From JBMNUL01 sp050946255 (GTDB lineage: Bacteria > Actinomycetota > Coriobacteriia > Coriobacteriales > CADBOM01): a DNA stretch of 12,873 nucleotides. The position numbers were made by a program, and so were the translations under genes. The notes beneath the pieces were generated by a model that searched no databases, had not been told where the DNA came from, and was given only the letters and a program-made list of their open reading frames with translations. This document shows positions 1 to 7,070 of the stretch, one piece after another (within the stretch, counting starts at the first letter, position 1; each line of letters starts with the position of its first letter). The DNA lies in contig JBMNUL010000072.1 of the NCBI GenBank assembly GCA_050946255.1, positions 1-12,873 on the forward strand, in the 5' to 3' direction.

Positions 1-78
1 AATATTCAAGAGCCCATTAATTACTACAAGAGATATCACGCCCACTATTCCAAATGTCTCGACATTAAATGAAAACAT
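1..78 (-). CDS. N-terminus of a small or membrane-anchored protein, truncated by the window edge
   Basis: This is an open frame on the minus strand that starts at ATG 78-76 and is still open after 26 codons at base 1. An AGGAG ribosome site lies 5 nt before the ATG, and an in-frame TGA five codons upstream confines the start. The visible peptide begins MFSFNVETFG and continues into a strongly hydrophobic stretch (about residues 9-26, rich in I, V, L and G), which looks like an N-terminal transmembrane helix or signal anchor. It is transcribed in the same direction as the restriction operon but lies 319 bp beyond the Res stop, behind its own AT-rich upstream region with an imperfect dyad at 97-116. 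The family cannot be told from 26 residues. It may be a further defence gene or the first gene beyond the island. Confidence 0.55.
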   Translation of the reverse strand, partial: MFSFNVETFGIVGVISLVVINGLLNI

Positions 79-96
79 TCTCACTCCTACTCACGG

Positions 97-116
97 AATA
101 CTCCTTAAGAAGTATT
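97..116. promoter_or_regulatory. Imperfect 20-bp dyad upstream of the left-edge gene
   Basis: The sequence AATACTcCTTAAGaAGTATT is a dyad with nine of ten pairs matching. It lies 19-38 bp upstream of the minus-strand ATG at 78 and next to an AT-rich TATATA block (about 116-122). Its position suits a repressor operator overlapping the promoter or early leader of the left-edge gene. On the minus strand its centre also contains an AAGGAG string, but that is too far from the ATG to be the ribosome site. The binding protein is unknown. Confidence 0.3.
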
Positions 117-222
117 TATATAGAATCTCGCAATATTAGAGATGCAGTCTGGAATGTCCTACGGCCTACTGTTCCATTGCCTATTTTTCTCTTTTCTGAT
201 TTCAGACTCGTTTTTTTCACGC

Positions 223-233
223 ATCAAGTAGCA
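223..233 (+). repeat. Left copy of 11-bp direct repeat flanking the operon
   Basis: ATCAAGTAGCA occurs here and again in the same orientation at 10462-10472, one copy on each side of the five-gene operon. The identity does not extend further. This may be a trace of an integration or recombination event, or coincidence. Confidence 0.25.
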
Positions 234-397
234 ATCACTTAACCGAGATATAGAGCACTTTCTGCAAACCCAAACGCAGCCAAGCGCTCCTATAGCTACT
301 CTCTCCATTAACAGGGACAGCAATTGAGTATGGCAGGAGAACGATCCAGGTAGCATCGAAACTACTCATGCACCTGCCTTTCACCACGCTCAGCCAA

Positions 398-3300
398 TCA
401 ACAGATTGAATGGTGGTACTTGACCTCGACTTCGTAACAGAAATCTCTACCGAGTTGAAGAGCTTCGAAGTGCTTTTCGGCACAGTCAATCTTCGCCTCT
501 TCAGTTGGACGATTCTCACCGCGCCGTTTCCCTTTGGTTTCCACTACGAAGTAGACGCGCTGCTTGCCCTCCTCGTCCTCCTCCACATAGGCCCAGTCAG
601 GGTTGTAGCTTCCAAGAGGCGTGTCGATCTTGAACTTGCTCGGCAACTTGGCAAAGACCCTCACCTCGTCTGCGCGGTCGAGCGCGATGGCGTATGGCCT
701 CTCGACGCTCGACGAGTCATACACAACGTAGTTGTAGAGGCTCTTGTGGTTCAGCGGCTCCCATGCGTTCTGGCCAAGGTACGCCCTGAGATCATCGACT
801 GCCAGGATGTCCATCGTGTACCACTGGCTCTCAGGGAGCCTAGTGTACTTGATGCCATTGGCCACGACCTGGTTCTTTGCCGCCTCGATCTTCTGGGCCA
901 CCTGCGAGAGGAACGTCGTGGGATTGACTGGGAACTCGCCCATTCGTCCTGACTCGGTGAGGATCCTCGCCAACGTAGAGCGCGTGAGCCCGACGGCGTC
1001 CGCCAGCTCCGACAGCGGATCGGGGAGGTCGTATACCCGGGCGGCATCGGTGTGCACGATCGAGGTGTGCATGCTCTTCTCGTCTGCCACGACACCGCTG
1101 TCCTCGACGTTGAGGCCGGCAGAGGTGCTGAGCACCTCCACGGGTAGCACCCTCGGCATATGCTTGATGCCTTCGACTGCCTTCTGCACCAGCTGCTCTG
1201 TGTCGACGTGTAGCTCGTAGCGCGTGGTCTGCCTGATGCGCTCCCAGAGCGATTGGAACGCGGGGTCTGCGGAGACGTCCTTCTCCAGCTCGACCTCGAC
1301 CTCCTTGGACTTGTCGCGGATCTGAAGCTTCTCTGCCTTGTGGAGGATGACGCCGCAGACCTGATCCTGCATGCCTTCGTCCTGAGCCATCTCCTCGGGG
1401 AGCGGCACCTCCCCCTCCTCGGCGGCTGCCTTGAGCTCTGGCTTGATGGCGCCCCTCTTCTTGCCCTTGCTTTCTACTAGGCTCTTGTGCTCGAGCTCCT
1501 CGTAGACCTTCCTGGAGCGTTCGTAGCCGAGCTCCTCCTCCGAGCCGTCGGGCATCGTGAGGACGAGCTTCGTGAAGCTCTCGGGAGAGAGGACGCCGAA
1601 GCGGCATCCGCCGTCCTCCAGTTCCTTCTGGAGCCCGCTCGCGAAGTCCTTGTAGCTTTCGTTGCAGATTACGGTGAGGACGTTCACGTCCGGGTCGAGG
1701 CAGCGCTCGCCGTCGTTATCCACCGGAAGGCGCAGGCCGCGGCCGATCTTCTGGCGCTTCGTGAGCGTGTCCTTGGTCTCGACGAGCGTACAGATTTGGA
1801 ACACGTTCGGGTTGTCCCAGCCTTCCTTGAGCGCCGAGTGGCTCCAAATGAAACAGACGTCCTTGTCCGGGTCCTTCCCGTCGGGAAGGGACACCAGCGT
1901 CTCCTTCTTCCTCATTATCAGCTCGAAGGCGCTCGTGTCGGCCTTGGTCGAGGCGGACTCGCTCGTGTTCTTGAACTTCCCTTTTCCGTCTTTCGCAAAG
2001 TAGCCTGCATGCAGGGGCTCTGGGTCGAGGGGCAAGGGGATGCCAGCACGCCCGTAGCGCTTCTGCCACTTCTTGCTCCCTGCGATGCGCCGGTACTCGT
2101 CCTCGAACATTTGGGCGTAATCGCCCTTGTGCCAACTGGAGCCGTTGCCGTCGTAGACACGGTACTTCTCCACCTTGTCGATGAAGAAGAGCGACAGGAC
2201 CTTGATGCCGAGGGGACGGAGCCTCAGCTGTCGGTCGAGGTGGTCCTCGATGGTCTCGGCGATCTGGGCGCGCTTGACCGCCTCACTCTCGGGGTCGTTG
2301 ATGGTCTGCCCCAGTTCCAAGTAGGTGCCGTTCTCGAACTCGACGAACTCCTCCCCGGGCTCTGTACCGATGTTGCTTACGATCCAGCCGTCTTTGTAGT
2401 CCTCGTTCTCGTTGGACTTCTCGTAGAGGTCGGCACCCGTTCTGACGGTGACCTTCTTGCGCTTCTGGCCGCCTCGCTCCTCGCGCGCGTCTATTGAGAG
2501 CTTCGCCGAGTAGCCGTCCTTGCCGTCCACTGACTCGAGCCGCACGAAGGAGCCGTTGAGGTCCTCGCCGCTTTGCACGGAGTCCACCACGATGCCCTTG
2601 ACGAGGTGCTGCTGGAATGCCTCGACGGGCCCGAGCTGGTAGATCATGTTGAGCTTCTGCTTGTGCGTCGCTGAGTAGCGCAGCACGAAGAGCGGATTAA
2701 GGGTGTCGATGGCATGCCGAGCCTTAGCGGTGTTGTCCACGCTCTGGGGCTCGTCGATAATCACGATGGGGTTACAGCTGCTCACGAGCTCTTGCGGGCT
2801 CCTGCCGCCGATGAGTTTCTCACCAGGACGGTGGAAGATGTTCGTAACACCCTTCTTGGCGTCGGATTCTAGTTCCTTGTTGAAGGCTCCGATATTGATG
2901 ATCATGACCTGGATGGTGCTGCTCAGGGCGAAGTTGTTGATTGCCCCCGGCTTTCCCGAGTCATAGACGAAGTATTCAAGCGGGGTATGGTCGTAGAGCT
3001 GCTCGAAGTGGGAGCGCGTGCTCTCGAACGACTTGCTCACGCCCTCGCGAATCGCGATCGACGGGACCACGATCACGAACTTCGTGAGGCCATAGCGCTT
3101 GTTCAGCTCATAGATGGTACGTGTGTACACGTAGGTCTTCCCCGTTCCCGTCTCCATCTCAATGGTGAAGTCGCGCAGGCGGCCACCGGTAGTGTCATTG
3201 GTAGGCGGGAGGTTGTTTGACTCTTGGATTGCGTGGAGGTTCTCCTCGAGCTGCCTCTCGGAGACGCGGAGACCGTTCGCATGCCCCACCGTGAACAGCT

Positions 3301-3460
3301 GATGCTGCGTTGAAGAGTTACCTTCTCGTCCAGGTGAGGTGTAGTCCGCCGTGAAGCGAGCGTCCAGGAACTCCTGCCCGCGGAACAGGTCGCAGACGGC
3401 GTCGATGGCATCCAACTGGTAACGTTGGTCGGGAGAATATTTGAACTCGAGCTGGCCCAT
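398..3460 (-). CDS. res: Type III restriction system endonuclease/ATPase subunit (Res)
   Basis: This is the 1020-residue restriction subunit of a type III system. It should assemble with the adjacent Mod, hydrolyse ATP to travel along DNA, and cut unmodified DNA. The SF2 motifs appear in order: a Q-motif-like RYQLDAI near residue 15, Walker A TGTGKT at about 104-109, a DEPQ box at about 236-239, SAT near 262, and motif VI QKIGRGLR at about 570-577. A C-terminal PD-ExK nuclease follows, with D955 in an NPDW context and E974-T975-K976 in VVETKGK. The length fits the family. I chose ATG 3460 (MGQLEFKYSPDQ) because it matches typical Res N-termini and sits 4 nt after the Mod stop. A longer frame back to 3550 would run inside mod in another frame. 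An AGGAG lies unusually close (1 nt) to the ATG, so translation probably depends on coupling to mod. All key motifs look intact. Confidence 0.93.
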   Translation of the reverse strand: MGQLEFKYSPDQRYQLDAIDAVCDLFRGQEFLDARFTADYTSPGREGNSSTQHQLFTVGHANGLRVSERQLEENLHAIQESNNLPPTNDTTGGRLRDFTIEMETGTGKTYVYTRTIYELNKRYGLTKFVIVVPSIAIREGVSKSFESTRSHFEQLYDHTPLEYFVYDSGKPGAINNFALSSTIQVMIINIGAFNKELESDAKKGVTNIFHRPGEKLIGGRSPQELVSSCNPIVIIDEPQSVDNTAKARHAIDTLNPLFVLRYSATHKQKLNMIYQLGPVEAFQQHLVKGIVVDSVQSGEDLNGSFVRLESVDGKDGYSAKLSIDAREERGGQKRKKVTVRTGADLYEKSNENEDYKDGWIVSNIGTEPGEEFVEFENGTYLELGQTINDPESEAVKRAQIAETIEDHLDRQLRLRPLGIKVLSLFFIDKVEKYRVYDGNGSSWHKGDYAQMFEDEYRRIAGSKKWQKRYGRAGIPLPLDPEPLHAGYFAKDGKGKFKNTSESASTKADTSAFELIMRKKETLVSLPDGKDPDKDVCFIWSHSALKEGWDNPNVFQICTLVETKDTLTKRQKIGRGLRLPVDNDGERCLDPDVNVLTVICNESYKDFASGLQKELEDGGCRFGVLSPESFTKLVLTMPDGSEEELGYERSRKVYEELEHKSLVESKGKKRGAIKPELKAAAEEGEVPLPEEMAQDEGMQDQVCGVILHKAEKLQIRDKSKEVEVELEKDVSADPAFQSLWERIRQTTRYELHVDTEQLVQKAVEGIKHMPRVLPVEVLSTSAGLNVEDSGVVADEKSMHTSIVHTDAARVYDLPDPLSELADAVGLTRSTLARILTESGRMGEFPVNPTTFLSQVAQKIEAAKNQVVANGIKYTRLPESQWYTMDILAVDDLRAYLGQNAWEPLNHKSLYNYVVYDSSSVERPYAIALDRADEVRVFAKLPSKFKIDTPLGSYNPDWAYVEEDEEGKQRVYFVVETKGKRRGENRPTEEAKIDCAEKHFEALQLGRDFCYEVEVKYHHSIC

Positions 3461-3464
3461 TCTC

Positions 3465-5477
3465 CTACACCGTCCTGAGCTCGATCTTATGCTGCGTCTG
3501 CTCCTCAACACGATTGAAGATCGCCAGGGCGTTGAGCTTGAGCGAGTCATCTCCAGCGAATGCGCTGTCCATGACGAAAACGCGTCGGGGCCGCTCGGAT
3601 GCGATTGCTTCTAGCGCTTCTATGGTGAGCCCGGGCTCCATGCAGCAGATGAGGTCGCCAGCCGCCACAGAGTAGCAGGTGTAGCCAGCATATTCGGCTT
3701 TCTCGATAGGGTAGGTTAGCTCGTAGCCCCACTTGATCATCACCTCGAAGATGATGTCGAGGTCGCTCCGATCTGGTTTTCTCCTGTCTATGAGGAGCTG
3801 CCCTTCCTTGGGGTTTACGATGCCAGATTCGTCTAATTTGAATACACGGAACCCAATGTCAGGAATGGGCTTCGGGTCTTCTCCTAGCTTCAACTGCCGG
3901 TTTGATTCTCCTACTTCCTCGATGACCTCCCTGCCAGCTTGGCGAATGCGCTCCTCACCGACTTCGCAGAGGTTGTCAAACTCCCCGGACATGGGCTCCG
4001 GCAGTTGGACGAGGATGTACTTTCGGGATCCGCCGTCGAAGGCGTTTTGCCGCATGATTGCGTCCGCCATGGTCGCCGATCCAGAGAAGAAGTCGAGCAC
4101 GAGGGAGTCGCCGTTGGATCCGACCTGCAAGACCCGCTTCATTAGTCTCACAGGCTTAGGCGTGTCAAACGGTATGGAACCGTTGAAGAGTGCCTTGACC
4201 TCCTTCTTCGCCTCGTCGGTATGTCCCACCTCTTCGTACTTCCAAAGATTGGTCGGAAGACGGCCTCCTACTGAATCGAGGTATATCTTGCGTCGGATGC
4301 CTCCGTTGCCGTTCCTCGTGAAGTAGAAATGCGGCCAAGGCCCCCTCTCTAATGTGGCTCCCGCCTGTCTGCGAGATGCCTCAAGGCCTTGGGCGAGCAT
4401 AATTGCCTTTACACCTTTCCTAACCTCGCCTGGCGCTACGCCGCAGACCTTTGCTCTCTCCTGTTCATCATGAATGTCTCGCAGTTCGTACGGACACCAT
4501 CCATTCATTATTTTGAGTATCTGACTCTGATCAAAAGTCCAGCATCTACCATTGCTGGGATAAATTAGGTTGCCAGTAAAAGGGTGCTGAATCGCATACA
4601 CCATCCCCTGATGCGTTGCAGCACCTGGGGCGAACGGATCGCTACTGGTCCACGGCTGCGTATCCCCGTCGGGATTCTTGTACTTCGCATCCATCTCCGC
4701 AGTCCGTTCCAGCCTATTGGGCTGCCAGCCGGAGTTGCGACTATAGCACAGCATATGCTCGACCTCGGCAGGGATTCCCTTTGAGTCATTTCGCGTCGAG
4801 TAGTTCCTCTGCCATGAGATGTCCGCGACGAAGCAGCCTGTCCCAAAGATCTCGTCGCATATCTTGCGCAAGTTCGCGCTTTCGTTGTCATCGATGCTGA
4901 TGAAGATGGCCCCGTCATCCGAGAGCAGCTCCCTGGCGAGCTTGAGGCGGGGATACATCATCGAGCACCAGTCGGAATGGAAGCGACCACTCGTATCGGT
5001 GTTGGACTGCCCCGAGAGCCCGGCCTGCTTCTTGTAGTTCGCTATCGAGTCTCCGAAGCTGTCCTTATACACGAAGTTGTGCCCCGTGTTGTACGGCGGA
5101 TCGATGTAGATGAGCTTCACTTTTCCATGGTAGGCACGCTGCAGCAGCTTGAGGGCCTCGAGGTTGTCCCCTTCGATGTAGATGTTGTCGGAATCGAAGG
5201 ACCCATCCTTGCCATCGCGGCCTCGGCTCTTATCGATACAGGGTCGCAGCGTTGCACTTGTGCTCGTCTGGCTCTGCCGGATGGCATCTGCCTTTCCTGG
5301 CCAGGTGAATGTGTAGCGTTCGTCACCCTCATCCACTTCATCACCTAAGAGAAGGCGAAGCTTGTCGAAGTCGATGCCGCTCTCGCTGAAAACCTCGGGC
5401 ATGATTTTCTTGAGCTCCGAAATGTGATCGTCAACAAGGTCCTCCGAATCCAGGTCCAGCTTCACGAATTCATCCAT
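3465..5477 (-). CDS. mod: Type III DNA adenine-N6 methyltransferase (Mod), beta class
   Basis: This 670-residue modification subunit transfers a methyl group from S-adenosylmethionine to adenine N6 in an asymmetric site and gives Res its sequence specificity. The catalytic motif IV DPPYNTG lies at residues 126-132 and the SAM-binding motif I DFFSGSAT at 462-469. This catalytic-before-SAM order defines the beta class typical of type III Mod. The 330 residues between the two motifs should hold the target recognition domain. An N-terminal stretch NIYIEGDNLEALKLL before DPPY is also typical of the family. ATG 5477 is preceded by AAGGAG with 6-nt spacing, and that ribosome site overlaps the TAA stop of the upstream gene. 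The stop lies 4 nt before res. The central part has locally lower GC (about 40-47% in the lines I counted, 4501-4620), consistent with an exchanged recognition domain. Confidence 0.94.
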   Translation of the reverse strand: MDEFVKLDLDSEDLVDDHISELKKIMPEVFSESGIDFDKLRLLLGDEVDEGDERYTFTWPGKADAIRQSQTSTSATLRPCIDKSRGRDGKDGSFDSDNIYIEGDNLEALKLLQRAYHGKVKLIYIDPPYNTGHNFVYKDSFGDSIANYKKQAGLSGQSNTDTSGRFHSDWCSMMYPRLKLARELLSDDGAIFISIDDNESANLRKICDEIFGTGCFVADISWQRNYSTRNDSKGIPAEVEHMLCYSRNSGWQPNRLERTAEMDAKYKNPDGDTQPWTSSDPFAPGAATHQGMVYAIQHPFTGNLIYPSNGRCWTFDQSQILKIMNGWCPYELRDIHDEQERAKVCGVAPGEVRKGVKAIMLAQGLEASRRQAGATLERGPWPHFYFTRNGNGGIRRKIYLDSVGGRLPTNLWKYEEVGHTDEAKKEVKALFNGSIPFDTPKPVRLMKRVLQVGSNGDSLVLDFFSGSATMADAIMRQNAFDGGSRKYILVQLPEPMSGEFDNLCEVGEERIRQAGREVIEEVGESNRQLKLGEDPKPIPDIGFRVFKLDESGIVNPKEGQLLIDRRKPDRSDLDIIFEVMIKWGYELTYPIEKAEYAGYTCYSVAAGDLICCMEPGLTIEALEAIASERPRRVFVMDSAFAGDDSLKLNALAIFNRVEEQTQHKIELRTV

Positions 5478-5487
5478 CTCGAACTCC

Positions 5488-6291
5488 TTAATTCATCTGA
5501 GACTGAATAGTCTTAAAAATATATGGCATAGCAGCGACAAAGACATCTGAACCTTTGTCTCCCAACCAATGGAGAACTTTCTTGAGCCTACCTTCGCGCT
5601 TCTCACGATCCATTGTCGCGAGTTCTGAAATCAAACCCAATAGCTCTGTTTTTTCCTTTTCGGAAAGTGAGCTGTCCGGAAGTTCTTCAATATTCTCGAG
5701 AGTCATTTCAAACGTGGCATTAGCAGAGCTATTGGCAACGATAGACGGATTGTTCTCAACTGCCACTTGATTCACGGGACCTTTCGCGGAACTCGCTATT
5801 ATCTGCCGCATTTCTTTGTCCCGGATATACTTTAGCTTCTCTATTCTAAGAGTAGTTTGATCGTCGCTAGGAATTGCTGTGGAATACGCTTCGCAGGACA
5901 GCCCTGTTCCATAAAACACATATTCATGAAAATATATATTGTCTACCAATTCGTATACTCTCGAAAGATCATCGCCAGAAACACCATCAGCAAGAGCATC
6001 TTCGAGATAGCTAATGTGCCGGGAAATAGTCTCGAGTCCGTAGGGACCATAGAGTTCCCTGTCCTTCTTGTCCCGGAGAATCTTTAGTTTCCCGACAAGC
6101 TTTTCTAGATCATTCTTCGTAAACCTTTCAGGCCCAGAGCCGGCAATGCGGGACCCCCTAAAGCTTGATAGGTGGGGAATCTCAGATGAGAATGTCCCTA
6201 TGATTTCGCGAGAGATACTATCAATTTCTTGCTCGTCACCGCCATGGATTGTCCTTGTCCCTATTGCTATATAGTCAGTTTCAAGGCTCAT
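5488..6291 (-). CDS. Unassigned 267-residue protein embedded in the operon; candidate effector
   Basis: I do not recognise this family. The protein is soluble and mostly helical in character. It has three visible regions: an N-terminal part (1-57); a charged helical middle (58-135, beginning FTKNDLEKLVGKLK and ending in an aromatic NIYFHEYVFY); and a C-terminal part from about 147. Within the C-terminal part, a polar Asn/Ser-rich linker (179-192) precedes an acidic helical stretch (200-228) and an amphipathic tail ending MPYIFKTIQSQMN. The motif KLKxxRDKxxR occurs twice (68-78 and 152-162), suggesting an internal duplication. The start ATG overlaps the DUF4391 stop (ATGA), with AAGGAG 8 nt upstream, and its TAA overlaps the Mod ribosome site. 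GC is about 42% in a counted line (5641-5700), against up to 72% in a counted line of res. Its location, composition and tail suggest an acquired accessory toxin or sensor, but no catalytic motif is visible. Confidence 0.85.
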   Translation of the reverse strand: MSLETDYIAIGTRTIHGGDEQEIDSISREIIGTFSSEIPHLSSFRGSRIAGSGPERFTKNDLEKLVGKLKILRDKKDRELYGPYGLETISRHISYLEDALADGVSGDDLSRVYELVDNIYFHEYVFYGTGLSCEAYSTAIPSDDQTTLRIEKLKYIRDKEMRQIIASSAKGPVNQVAVENNPSIVANSSANATFEMTLENIEELPDSSLSEKEKTELLGLISELATMDREKREGRLKKVLHWLGDKGSDVFVAAMPYIFKTIQSQMN

Positions 6292-7070
6292 ATTAGAATC
6301 TCCTTGTCACACAATTGCTCTATTTCTCTGAGAGTTTGGGAACGCTTTCCTTTCGCCCGACGAATCTCCATCCTCAGACGGGCGGACTGATTCGGGGTTA
6401 CGTCCTTACCCTGGTGCAATTGCAGGAGTGACTTCACCTGCGCATCCCACTTCTTGTAGTTATCGATGAGATTGAGGACCAGTCCCCTATCATCTGGATG
6501 GCAACTTGGATAGAAGCCGAGTGGGGCTATCGCTTGGGAAAGCTTTACTTGTGAGGCGATTGCTTCGAGGTACGAGAGCAGGTCATCTTGGGGCTGGCGC
6601 TCAAAGGATAATGTATCTAGGAACGGGGCGTATCTAGTATCGGTCGGGTCGAAGAGACCGGTGGACTCCACGTCGTAGACCACGGTCGCTCCATGTTCCG
6701 CATAGCTCCTTCTTGTCAGGTTAACTGACAGCGCGATATCGTCACCAGCCTCCTGAAGAATTACGGTTGGGTTCGGGAAGCATCCGTGCAGCAGCTGCGC
6801 GACCTCCGCCACTGCCTGCGTGTCTCGGGCCATCACGCACCTCAGGAAGATGACGCTCTGTATGTCATGGTCGTCGTCCACCCTTGGCAGCACCCGAGCC
6901 GTACCCTTGGCCACCGTGGCGAAATGCTCGAGGCGCCGGACCTTGTCGAGCGTCCGTTGTTCGTTCTTCGTGAGCATCGCGCGACTAGTGAGAACGGTCT
7001 TCGGAAGGCGACGACCGCCGGTGTAGGCCGCCTCTGGCAGCCGGAGTATGTCCTCCCATCTCACGCTCAT
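6288..7070 (-). CDS. DUF4391-type protein of the restriction operon
   Basis: This 260-residue protein looks like the DUF4391 family, whose members I know as companions of SNF2-type helicases and type III Mod/Res genes in bacterial defence clusters. The match rests on size, the N-terminal LPEAAYTGGRRLPKT / LTKNEQRTLDKV pattern, a middle beta-rich IQSVIFLRCVMARDT stretch followed by a helix and PNPTVILQE, and operon position. The C-terminus (about 205-260) is basic and helical, with RMEIRRAKGKRSQT. The biochemical role is unknown; a structural or adaptor role between the helicase and the Mod-Res complex is only inference. ATG 7070 overlaps the helicase stop by 4 nt (ATGA) with no strong ribosome site, so it is probably translationally coupled. 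The 3' end has lower GC (about 47% at 6301-6360) than the first half. Confidence 0.75.
   Translation of the reverse strand: MSVRWEDILRLPEAAYTGGRRLPKTVLTSRAMLTKNEQRTLDKVRRLEHFATVAKGTARVLPRVDDDHDIQSVIFLRCVMARDTQAVAEVAQLLHGCFPNPTVILQEAGDDIALSVNLTRRSYAEHGATVVYDVESTGLFDPTDTRYAPFLDTLSFERQPQDDLLSYLEAIASQVKLSQAIAPLGFYPSCHPDDRGLVLNLIDNYKKWDAQVKSLLQLHQGKDVTPNQSARLRMEIRRAKGKRSQTLREIEQLCDKEILI

Larger units (their letters stand above)
79..397. other. AT-rich spacer between Res and the left-edge gene
   Basis: This 319-bp stretch is clearly more AT-rich than the Res gene beside it and holds no convincing large gene. A 44-codon minus-strand frame (369-235, starting MSSFDATW, with an AAAGG string 7 nt before its ATG) is just possible as a small protein, but I have no support beyond the ribosome-site match. 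No strong rho-independent terminator follows the Res stop. A weak TCTG/CAGA stem at 195-206 followed by seven Ts at 211-217 would work only on the plus strand, where no gene precedes it. The 11-bp word at 223-233 recurs at 10462-10472 on the far side of the operon. Confidence 0.4.

Noticed and set aside
195..217. Stem plus seven-T run resembling a terminator
   Set aside because: The stem is only 4-5 bp with a tiny loop, and it faces the plus strand, where no gene precedes it.
1487..2497. Long plus-strand frame of 336 codons inside res
   Set aside because: It is antisense to a gene with intact motifs. GC-rich genes readily leave long open antisense frames, and the peptide is a leucine/valine-rich shadow.
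3461..3550. 30-residue N-terminal extension of Res upstream of MGQLEF
   Set aside because: It overlaps the end of mod in another frame, is Arg/Ser-rich like a shadow translation, and ATG 3460 gives the family-typical N-terminus right after the Mod stop.
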